Origin: Mycobacteroides chelonae
GTDB taxonomy: Bacteria > Actinomycetota > Actinomycetes > Mycobacteriales > Mycobacteriaceae
Direction: 5' to 3'
Assembly: GCF_016767715.1 (NCBI RefSeq)
Contig: NZ_CP050145.1
Coordinates: 2,232,001 to 2,296,000, forward strand
Length of the DNA: 64,000 nucleotides
Part shown: positions 45,889-54,877 of the stretch, one piece after another
How the letters are laid out: every line of letters starts with the position of its first letter
How positions within the stretch are numbered: the first letter of the stretch is position 1
Made by a program: the position numbers and the translations under genes
The notes under the pieces: generated by a model
Database searches by the model: none
What the model saw: only the letters and a program-made list of their open reading frames with translations
What the model was told of the DNA's origin: nothing

Positions 45889-47286
45889 ATGAAGAGAACA
45901 GCCCTTCTCTCCGCACTTCTTCTCACCGTCGTCACCGGCTGCTCGCTGGATTCCGGGTCCGGCTCGGCCAATGAAGTGACAGTCGTCGTCGGATACCAAT
46001 CAAAGACCATCAACACCGTGACCGCGGGCACGCTGCTGCGGGCGCAGGGCTACCTCGAGAAGCGGCTCGCCGAGGCCGGATCGCGCACCGGGACCAAGTA
46101 CACGGTGCAGTGGCAGGACTATGACACCGGAGCGCCGATCACCGCGCAGATGCTCGCCGAGAAGATCGACATCGGCTCGATGGGCGATTACCCGCTGCTG
46201 ATCAACGGATCCAAGACCCAGACCAACGAGAAGGCACGCACCGAACTCGTGTCGATCACCGGTTACAACGCCAAGGGCGCACTCAACATGGTTGTAGTGC
46301 CACCGAATTCACCGATCACCACGCTGCCCGAGCTGAAAGGGAAGAAGGTGTCCGCCAGTGTGGGCTCGGCGGGGCACGGCACGTTGGTGCGCGCGCTGCG
46401 CAACGAGGGTCTGGACCCGGCCAAGGATGTCGAGGTGTTGAACCAGCAGCCGCAGGTCGGTGCCTCTGCGCTGGAATCCGGTCAGGTGCAAGCGTTGTCA
46501 CAGTTCGTGGCGTGGCCGGGGCTGCTGGTCTTCCAGAAGAAGGCCAAGCTGCTCTATGACGGTGCCGAGCTGAACGTTCCCACCTTCCATGGGGTGGTGG
46601 TGCGCCGTGACTACGCCAAGCAGCATCCGGAGGTGCTGGACGCCTTCCTGCAGGCTCAGCTTGATGCAACCGATTTCATCCACGAGAAGTCTCTGGAGGC
46701 GGCGCGCCTCGTGGCCGAGGGCAGCGGCCTGCCGCAGGAGGTGGTGTACCTCTACAACGGGCCCGGTGGTACATCGTTCGATACCACCCTCAAGCCCTCT
46801 CTCATCGAGGCCTTCAAAAGCGATGTGCCCTACCTGAAATCGATCGGTGACTTCGCCGATCTGGACATCGATCAGTTCGTGCAGGATGGACCGCTGCGCC
46901 AGGCCTACACGACGCGCGCCAAGAACTACGAGACCGAACTGGCGGCCAAGGCCAATCCGCTGGTGCTGCAACCGGACGCCGGGGCAGATCCGGGCCAAGC
47001 CGCCGAAATCTGGTTCGATGGTAAGGATTCCACGCAGGTATATGCGACGGCGCAGGAGCTGTTGAAGGCCGTGAACGCGGCGAACGCGTCCGGCCAGAAG
47101 ATTCGCGCCGCCTATATCTCCGATGCCGAGTTGGGTACGCGGTGGTTCGCCGATCATGCCTGGTGGGTTCGCGACTCGGCCGGGCTACGTCCGTTCACCA
47201 CGAACGCGGGTGCCACCCGGTACATCTCTACTCATCCCGGCGCGACACCCTTGGATTACGCACAGGCTCTGGCGGCGGCATCATGA
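45889..47286 (+). CDS. ABC substrate-binding lipoprotein with a NosL-like C-terminal domain
   Basis: Extracytoplasmic lipoprotein of 465 residues (signal MKRTALLSALLLTVVTGC). Residues about 25-350 are a SsuA/NrtA-type two-lobe binding protein (VVVGYQSKTINTVTAGTLLR, KVSASVGSAGHGTLVRALR). Such proteins normally end near 330 residues. Here a further 105 residues (about 360-465) have a pattern like NosL, the copper-binding accessory protein of nitrous-oxide reductase: an IWFDGKDSTQVYATAQELL strand-helix, IRAAYISDAELG, and WWVRDSAG ending in a Thr/Gly-rich segment. I saw no free Cys in this tail, so metal binding is uncertain. The start ATG 45889 is supported by the lipobox, and the stop overlaps the permease start as ATGA. 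Confidence 0.85.
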   Translation: MKRTALLSALLLTVVTGCSLDSGSGSANEVTVVVGYQSKTINTVTAGTLLRAQGYLEKRLAEAGSRTGTKYTVQWQDYDTGAPITAQMLAEKIDIGSMGDYPLLINGSKTQTNEKARTELVSITGYNAKGALNMVVVPPNSPITTLPELKGKKVSASVGSAGHGTLVRALRNEGLDPAKDVEVLNQQPQVGASALESGQVQALSQFVAWPGLLVFQKKAKLLYDGAELNVPTFHGVVVRRDYAKQHPEVLDAFLQAQLDATDFIHEKSLEAARLVAEGSGLPQEVVYLYNGPGGTSFDTTLKPSLIEAFKSDVPYLKSIGDFADLDIDQFVQDGPLRQAYTTRAKNYETELAAKANPLVLQPDAGADPGQAAEIWFDGKDSTQVYATAQELLKAVNAANASGQKIRAAYISDAELGTRWFADHAWWVRDSAGLRPFTTNAGATRYISTHPGATPLDYAQALAAAS

Positions 47287-48161
47287 GCAGCCTGCCCATC
47301 TTGGAGGCGCGACCGCGAGCGATCGCGGTGCCCCCCGCCGGTGACCGGATCGGCGAGGCCGCGCGTACCCGTCGGCTGGGTTCTCGCTACCTGGCCTGGG
47401 GTATCCGGGCCTCGTCCGTGGCTGCGGCGGTACTGCTCTGGCAACTTTTGACGGTCAACAAGGTGCGTTTCGGTCTGCGATTCGACACTCTTCCCACGGT
47501 CACCGAGATCGTCTCGGCCCTCGCTAAACATATTGGGACCGAGCAGTATTGGCTGGATCTTGGCCAGTCCACCATTCGGATTCTCACCGGTTTCGGCCTG
47601 GCGGCGGTGTTCGGCGTCATCACCGGAATCTGGCTGGGGCGTTCTCCGCTGTTCGCGAACATCGTCGGCCCGTTCACCGAGTTGGCTCGCCCAATTCCGG
47701 CGATCGCGATCGTGCCGGTGGCCATCCTGCTGTTTCCCAGCGATGAGGCAGGGATCGTGTTCATCACATTTCTCGCGGCCTACTTCCCCATCATGGTGAG
47801 CACGCGGCACGCGGTGCGTGCTCTGCCCACGCTGTGGGAGGACTCGGTCCGCACCCTGGGCGGCAGCCGCTGGGATGTGCTGCTCCGGGTGGTGTTGCCC
47901 GGCAGCCTTCCGGGAGTCTTTGGCGGTCTCTCGGTAGGCATCGGTGTCGCGTGGATATGTGTGATCTCCGCCGAAATGATCTCGGGTCGTTTGGGTGTCG
48001 GGTACCGGACGTGGCAGTCGTACACGGTGCTGGCCTATCCCGATGTGTTCGTCGGGATCATCACCATCGGCGTTCTCGGATTCCTGACCTCGGCGGCCGT
48101 CGAGCTGATCGGTCGCCGGGTGACGCGGTGGTTACCCCGCGCCGAGGAGGCGCGCTCATGA
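47283..48161 (+). CDS. ABC transporter permease of the flavoprotein operon
   Basis: Membrane subunit of a nitrate/sulfonate/taurine-type importer, 292 residues. After a polar N-terminus come about six helices (YLAWGIRASSVAAAVLLWQLL onward) and the EAA coupling loop (PTLWEDSVRTLGGSRWDVLLRVVLPGSLPG). Start ATG 47283 overlaps the binding-protein stop, and its stop overlaps the ATPase start, so the three transport genes are translationally coupled. Confidence 0.9.
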   Translation: MSSLPILEARPRAIAVPPAGDRIGEAARTRRLGSRYLAWGIRASSVAAAVLLWQLLTVNKVRFGLRFDTLPTVTEIVSALAKHIGTEQYWLDLGQSTIRILTGFGLAAVFGVITGIWLGRSPLFANIVGPFTELARPIPAIAIVPVAILLFPSDEAGIVFITFLAAYFPIMVSTRHAVRALPTLWEDSVRTLGGSRWDVLLRVVLPGSLPGVFGGLSVGIGVAWICVISAEMISGRLGVGYRTWQSYTVLAYPDVFVGIITIGVLGFLTSAAVELIGRRVTRWLPRAEEARS

Positions 48162-48901
48162 GTGCCTCCACCCTCGTCCTTGACGGGGTCACCCTCGGAT
48201 ACGGCGGCCGCACCGTCGTGAACCGTCTGAGCCTGACGGTGCGCCCCGCGGAAATTCTTGTCCTGACCGGACCGTCGGGTTGTGGCAAGTCCACCGTGCT
48301 GCGCGGGCTGGCCGGGCTGCTCGCACCCGACTCGGGCACCATTCACGCCGACGGCGAGAAGGTTGTCACCACCTCCCGGCACCGTGCCATGGTGTTCCAG
48401 GACAACGCGTTGTTGCCCTGGCGCACAGTGCAATCGAACGTGGAGCTGGCCCTCAAGCTGGGCGGTGTGCCGCGTGCGGGGCGGCGCCAGGCGGCACAGA
48501 CCTGGATCGATGACGTCGGTCTGACGGGCTTTGAAGACTACCTGCCCAAGAGCCTCTCGGGTGGCATGCGCCAACGTGTTCAGCTGGCCCGCGGCCTGGC
48601 TGGTGCTCCGCGTGCGGTCATGATGGACGAGCCGTTCGGAGCACTCGACGCTCAGACTCGCGCCAGCATGCAGCGCCTGCTGATCGATACCTGGCGCAGC
48701 CATCCCACCACGGTGGTGTTCGTGACACATGATGTGGACGAGGCGCTGCTACTCGGCGACCGAATCGCCGTCCTGGGCCGCGCTGGTCAGCCGCTGCGTG
48801 CGCTGCTGGATGTTCCCGATCCCCGTGAGGCCGACAGCGATCGGAGCGCGCTGCGCGCCGAAATCCTGGCCGCACTGAACCATACGGAGCTTGTCGCCTG
48901 A
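48158..48901 (+). CDS. ABC transporter ATPase of the flavoprotein operon
   Basis: ATPase subunit of 247 residues. Walker A GPSGCGKST, the Q-loop segment MVFQDNALLPWRT, signature LSGGMRQR, Walker B AVMMDEPFGALDAQTR and switch VTHDVDEA are complete. The stop shares one base with the ATG of the flavoprotein gene (TGATG), showing coupling of transport to the oxidoreductase. Confidence 0.92.
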   Translation: MSASTLVLDGVTLGYGGRTVVNRLSLTVRPAEILVLTGPSGCGKSTVLRGLAGLLAPDSGTIHADGEKVVTTSRHRAMVFQDNALLPWRTVQSNVELALKLGGVPRAGRRQAAQTWIDDVGLTGFEDYLPKSLSGGMRQRVQLARGLAGAPRAVMMDEPFGALDAQTRASMQRLLIDTWRSHPTTVVFVTHDVDEALLLGDRIAVLGRAGQPLRALLDVPDPREADSDRSALRAEILAALNHTELVA

Positions 48902-51582
48902 TGCAGATCCCTGAACTTGACAGTGCCATCCGGCTGGACTGTGACGTCCTGGTCATCGGCGGTGGAACCGCCGGAACCATGGCGGCGCTGACCGCGGCCG
49001 AGAACGGCGCCCAGGTGATTCTTCTCGAGAAGGCACATGTGCGGCACTCCGGTGCGCTGGCGATGGGTATGGATGGTGTGAACAACGCCGTCATCCCCGG
49101 CAAGGCCGAACCCGAGGACTACGTCGCGGAGATCACCCGCGCCAACGACGGCATCGTGAACCAGCGCACCGTGTATCAAACGGCGACACGCGGTTTCGCG
49201 ATGGTGCAGCGCCTCGAGCGCTACGGGGTCAAGTTCGAGAAGGACGAGCACGGTGAGTACGCCGTACGGCGCGTGCATCGGTCGGGCTCCTACGTGTTGC
49301 CGATGCCCGAGGGTAAGGACGTCAAGAAGGCGTTGTACCGCGTGCTGCGGCAGAAGTCGATGCGAGAGAAGATTCGCATCGAAAACCGCGTCATGCCGGT
49401 GCGGGTACTCACCGATGAAGGCAGAGCTGTCGGCGCCGCGGGTTTCAACACCCGTACCGGTGAATTCGTCACGGTCGGCGCGAAAGCGGTGATCCTGGCC
49501 ACGGGGCCGTGCGGCCGCCTAGGTCTGCCCGCCTCGGGTTACCTGTACGGCACGTATGAGAATCCGACCAACGCGGGGGACGGGTACGCGATGGCGTACC
49601 ACGCCGGGGCCGAGCTGTCGGGCATCGAGTGCTTCCAGATCAATCCGCTCATCAAGGATTACAACGGTCCGGCCTGTGCGTATGTGGCCAACCCATTCGG
49701 CGGCTATCAGGTGAATGCCCGGGGAGAGCGCTTCGTCGACTCCGACTATTGGTCCGGCCAGATGATGTCCGAGGTCAAGAACGAAATCGAGTCCGCACGC
49801 GGTCCCATCTACCTCAAGGTGACTCACCTGCCGGATGAAACGTTGTCGGCGCTGGAGAGCATCCTGCACACCACCGAGCGGCCCACCCGCGGCACCTTCC
49901 ACGCCAACCGCGGACATGACTACCGCACCCATGACATCGAGATGCACATCTCCGAGATCGGTTTGTGTAGTGGTCATTCGGCGTCGGGCGTGTGGGTGGA
50001 TGAGCATGCGCGCACCACGGTGCCCGGCCTATATGCGGCCGGAGACCTGGCCTGCGTGCCGCACAACTACATGATCGGCGCCTTTGTGTATGGAGATCTG
50101 GCCGGCGAGCATGCGGCCTCGACGCTGTCGAAAACGCCTGCACCGCTGGAGTTCCCCGTCGACCAGGTCAAGGAGGCTCATGAGCTGATCTACCGTCCGT
50201 TGCGCCACCCGGACGGGCCTCCGCAGCCTCAGGTCGAGTACAAGCTTCGCCGCTTCGTCAACGACTATGTGGCCCCGCCGAAGACGGCGGCCAAGTTGTC
50301 ATTGGCGGTGCAGACATTTGAGCGAATGGCCGACGAGGTAGGTCAGATCGGCGCGCGCACCCCGCATGAGCTGATGCGGGCGGCCGAAGTGTCGTTCATC
50401 AGGGACTGCGCTGAGATGGCGGCGCGCTCGTCGCTGACTCGCACCGAATCACGGTGGGGCCTCTACCACGACAGGGCAGACCTGCCGGACCGTGATGACG
50501 AGAACTGGCGCTATCACCTTAACCTGCGGAAGACCTCTGACGGCGCCATGGACTTCGTGAAACGGCCCGTCGCACCCTATTTCGTCCCGGTCCCGGGTCT
50601 CGACGACCTGCCGTCGGGGGAGACCGATCCGATCCCAGTGCATCAGCCCGAACTGCTGGGCGGAAAGGCGCCCGCCGCTCGTCTCTTGAACGTGATCGCC
50701 GCCGAGGCCGAGCAGCCGCCGTCGCCGCGGATCGCCGCGGTGTTGTCCTTGGAGGCGCCCACCGTCGAGGAGCTGCTGCAGTACCTCGTCGACGACGATC
50801 CGGGCGTGCGCCGCACTGCCATCGCCTCGCTCACCGAGCACATCCCCGCGGGTTACGAGGGGGCCCTGTTGAATGCGTTGGGGGACAGCGATGCGTCCGT
50901 GCGCCGCACCGCCGCCGACGGAGTGCGCGAGCTTGTCGAGGTACTCGAGGATCCCGCCGCGATTGGCGATCATGTCAGCGCATCCGATCCGTTGGTGCGT
51001 AGCACCGCGCTGTACGTGGCGAGTGCCCGGAAGGTCGGTGACCCCGCCGCCTACGTCGCGTCGGTGCGCGACTCAGATCACCGGGTCCGGATCGAGGCCG
51101 TACGTGCCCTGGTGTCAGTGGACGACGCGGTGTCCATCGCCACCGCTGCCGAAGATGAGAACCGTGAGGTGCGGATTGCCGTAGCCAACGGGCTTGCGAA
51201 GTTGGCTGCCGGTAGCGCGACGGTGCGGATGCTGGTGCGTGACCGCGACCCCTTGGTGCGGGCCGCGGCGTTGACGGCTGTTGGTGCGCTGGGCGTCGAC
51301 GACCAGATCTTCGATGCCGTACGGGAGGCGCTGAAGGCTCCGGCCTGGCAGATCCGTCAGGGTGCGGTGCGTGCGTTGGCCGGAGCGGATCCGGGGCAGG
51401 CCGTACCGCCGCTGGCGCGCGCCCTGGACGATCCACATCTGGATGTACGGAAGTCGGCGGTGTTGAGCCTGAGTCAGTGGGCCTCCACGGAGCCCACCGT
51501 CCGTGACGCGCTGACCGGTGCGTTGCAAGATGGCGACGCTGACGTGAGAGCCTATGCGCGACAAGCACTTGCGGCCGGCTGA
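48901..51582 (+). CDS. AprA/fumarate-reductase-type flavoprotein fused to HEAT-like repeats
   Basis: Predicted FAD oxidoreductase of 893 residues. Residues about 15-580 match the fumarate reductase/succinate dehydrogenase/adenylylsulfate reductase alpha family: FAD motif VLVIGGGTAGTMAALTAAENG, the HSGALAMGMDGVNNA isoalloxazine region, and the FAD-binding LYAAGDLACVPHNYMIGAFVYGD. The adjacent ferredoxin and the MGMDGVNNA segment are closer to AprA than to fumarate reductase. The C-terminal 290 residues are a solenoid of HEAT/PBS-lyase-like repeats (units such as LVDDDPGVRRTAIASLTEH, LGDSDASVRRTAADGVREL). This fusion is unusual for the family. The substrate is unknown; it may be the compound brought in by the ABC system, or sulfite or a related oxyanion. 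Confidence 0.88.
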   Translation: MQIPELDSAIRLDCDVLVIGGGTAGTMAALTAAENGAQVILLEKAHVRHSGALAMGMDGVNNAVIPGKAEPEDYVAEITRANDGIVNQRTVYQTATRGFAMVQRLERYGVKFEKDEHGEYAVRRVHRSGSYVLPMPEGKDVKKALYRVLRQKSMREKIRIENRVMPVRVLTDEGRAVGAAGFNTRTGEFVTVGAKAVILATGPCGRLGLPASGYLYGTYENPTNAGDGYAMAYHAGAELSGIECFQINPLIKDYNGPACAYVANPFGGYQVNARGERFVDSDYWSGQMMSEVKNEIESARGPIYLKVTHLPDETLSALESILHTTERPTRGTFHANRGHDYRTHDIEMHISEIGLCSGHSASGVWVDEHARTTVPGLYAAGDLACVPHNYMIGAFVYGDLAGEHAASTLSKTPAPLEFPVDQVKEAHELIYRPLRHPDGPPQPQVEYKLRRFVNDYVAPPKTAAKLSLAVQTFERMADEVGQIGARTPHELMRAAEVSFIRDCAEMAARSSLTRTESRWGLYHDRADLPDRDDENWRYHLNLRKTSDGAMDFVKRPVAPYFVPVPGLDDLPSGETDPIPVHQPELLGGKAPAARLLNVIAAEAEQPPSPRIAAVLSLEAPTVEELLQYLVDDDPGVRRTAIASLTEHIPAGYEGALLNALGDSDASVRRTAADGVRELVEVLEDPAAIGDHVSASDPLVRSTALYVASARKVGDPAAYVASVRDSDHRVRIEAVRALVSVDDAVSIATAAEDENREVRIAVANGLAKLAAGSATVRMLVRDRDPLVRAAALTAVGALGVDDQIFDAVREALKAPAWQIRQGAVRALAGADPGQAVPPLARALDDPHLDVRKSAVLSLSQWASTEPTVRDALTGALQDGDADVRAYARQALAAG

Positions 51583-51656
51583 CAGGAGCGCCGAAGCACA
51601 CTGGATTGGGCTTGGCAACGTGGCGGAGGTCATGTACGGGCGGGTACCAGGGCCAC

Positions 51657-53042
<1,386 letters not shown>

Positions 53043-53060
53043 TCGTCTGCCGCCGGTCGC

Positions 53061-53077
53061 GCACGCACAACGCGTGC
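53061..53077. terminator. Hairpin between convergent mbtI and mbtA
   Basis: GCACGC-ACAAC-GCGTGC is a 6-bp GC-rich stem with a 5-base loop in the 71-bp gap between the two convergent stops. A second small dyad, GATCGG-CAC-CCGATC, follows at 53090-53104. There is no T-run, as is usual for mycobacterial terminators, so the function is inferred from position. Confidence 0.45.
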
Positions 53078-53113
53078 TTGAGTGGCTGAGATCGGCACCC
53101 GATCGGCTGAGGC

Positions 53114-54778
53114 TTAGCCCGTCAACGAGGCGAGCAGGGCGCGTTTGTCGATCTTGCCCACTGCGGTGAGGGGCAGCGAGGGGACCGCCACCAGTTTGTC
53201 GACTCGCGAGTGTGCGGCGGCACCGCGGTCCTGTAGGTGCTGATTCAGCTCGGCGGCCGCAACCGGCTTTCCCTTGAACACAATTGCGGCACAAACAATC
53301 TCACCGAGATACTGATCCGGTAATCCGACTGCGGCGGCAGCGTAGACCGCCGGGTGAGTCTGTAGGTGCGATTCGAGGTCCAATGCGGCGATGGACTCCC
53401 CGCCGCGCAGGATGACGTCCTTGATGCGACCAGTGACTTCCAGATAGCCACCCGGTCGCGCCCGTACCCGATCGCCGCTGCGGTAGAAGCCGTCGGCGGT
53501 GAAGGAGCGCATGTTGTCGGCCTCAGCCCGGTAGTACCCGTTGAGTGTGTACGGACCGCGGACCAACAGCTCACCTGCCTCACCCGGGGCCACCTCGGCG
53601 CCGTCCTCGTCGACGATGCGAACCTCGTCGGCCTCACACATGGGTCGGCCCTGGGTGTTGTCGAGGACGTCCGAGGGGTCTCCGGGACGGGTCAGGCACA
53701 GTAGGCCCTCCGCCATACCGAAAACCTGCTGCAATCCCGGGGTGAGTGATTCTCGAACCGTGCGTGCGTCCTCGGCGCCGAGCTTCGCACCGCCCACCTG
53801 AAGCAGCCGCAGTGTTTCCGGCAGCACGGGCTCCCAGGCGGTGGCCTGTGCCCAGAGCTGGGCGAGCGATGGCACCAGCGCCGTCACAGACACCCGGTGG
53901 CGCGTGATGGTCTCAAATGCCGACTCCGGGCTCGGATCCGAAAGGAAAACCGTAGTGGCACCTGTGCTTATCGCGCCGATGAGACCAGGACATGCCAGTG
54001 GGAAATTGTGACCGGCGGGCAGCGCCACGAGGTAGACATCGTCCTCGGTGAGGCCGCACACCTGTGCGGCCCGCGACGCGTTGTAGACGTAGTCCTCATG
54101 GGTGCGGGGGATGAGTTTGGGTGCCGCGGTGGTGCCACCCGAGACCAGCAGCAACGCCGGGTGGTCCGTCTGCGCTGTCGGTAGGTCACCTTGAACCTCA
54201 ACGCTTTCCAGCAACCCTGACCAGGCGGTGAAGCGGTCGGGGGCATCGGCCGGTACGTCACCATCGATCACGATGTGGCGCAGGCAGGCATGCTTTGTGG
54301 ATAGCTCGACGGCCAGTGCGCTGTAGTCGAACCCGCCAGCGGAATCGGTGATCACCAGGGCGACGGCATCGGCAACCTCGATGAAATGAGACAACTCAGC
54401 GGCGCGGTGTCCCGGCAGGCACATGATCGGTATCGCGCCAGCACGCATCAAACCGAAGAATGCGACCGCAAATGATGTCCGGTTGGGAAGCTGCAGCAGT
54501 ACACGGTCGCCGGGGACGATGCCCAGTCGGGTGAAGGCATGCGCCGCGCGGTCGGCGGCCACGTCGAGCTCGCGGTAGGTCATCGCGTGGTGCTCGTCGA
54601 TAACCGCGGGATGATCGGCACGTCTGGCGGCGGTCGTGCGCAGCAGCGACTCGACGGTCCTTCCGGTCCAGTACCCGGCCGCGCGATATGCGTCGGCACG
54701 CGCCGCGGGAAAGGGTACAAAGCCTTCCGCCGCGGCCGCTTCAGCCGAAGGGATGGGGGTCGATGTGGCCTGAGTCAT
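53114..54778 (-). CDS. mbtA: Salicyl-AMP ligase MbtA
   Basis: Adenylating enzyme that activates salicylate and loads it on the first mycobactin carrier protein. 554 residues, of the DhbE/EntE/MbtA class. The nucleotide motif is LLLVSGGTTAAPKLIPRTH, the aromatic-acid pocket region GHNFPLACPGLIGA, then QVFGMAEGLLCLTR, FYRSGDRVRARPGGYLEVTGRIKD and the C-terminal catalytic Lys in TAVGKIDKRALL. Start ATG 54778 leaves 25 residues before the family core. It is divergent from the NRPS gene across a 99-bp IdeR-type control region. Confidence 0.96.
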   Translation of the reverse strand: MTQATSTPIPSAEAAAAEGFVPFPAARADAYRAAGYWTGRTVESLLRTTAARRADHPAVIDEHHAMTYRELDVAADRAAHAFTRLGIVPGDRVLLQLPNRTSFAVAFFGLMRAGAIPIMCLPGHRAAELSHFIEVADAVALVITDSAGGFDYSALAVELSTKHACLRHIVIDGDVPADAPDRFTAWSGLLESVEVQGDLPTAQTDHPALLLVSGGTTAAPKLIPRTHEDYVYNASRAAQVCGLTEDDVYLVALPAGHNFPLACPGLIGAISTGATTVFLSDPSPESAFETITRHRVSVTALVPSLAQLWAQATAWEPVLPETLRLLQVGGAKLGAEDARTVRESLTPGLQQVFGMAEGLLCLTRPGDPSDVLDNTQGRPMCEADEVRIVDEDGAEVAPGEAGELLVRGPYTLNGYYRAEADNMRSFTADGFYRSGDRVRARPGGYLEVTGRIKDVILRGGESIAALDLESHLQTHPAVYAAAAVGLPDQYLGEIVCAAIVFKGKPVAAAELNQHLQDRGAAAHSRVDKLVAVPSLPLTAVGKIDKRALLASLTG

Positions 54779-54832
54779 CGCAGCTCCTCGTGGGTGACCC
54801 CTCGCAGTCTAGATAGGGTAGCCTCCTCGTAG

Positions 54833-54851
54833 TTAGGGCAGCCTGTACTAA
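54833..54851. promoter_or_regulatory. IdeR-like iron box between mbtA and the NRPS gene
   Basis: TTAGGGCAGCCTGTACTAA matches the IdeR consensus at 13 of 19 positions with both ends (TTAGG, ACTAA) good. Another similar but poorer segment, ATAGGGTAGCCTCCTCGTA, lies about 20 bp to the left, next to mbtA. Two adjacent boxes between divergent mbt genes are common in mycobacteria. Confidence 0.6.
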
Positions 54852-54877
54852 GAGCGAAAACGCGAGGTGAGATCGAG

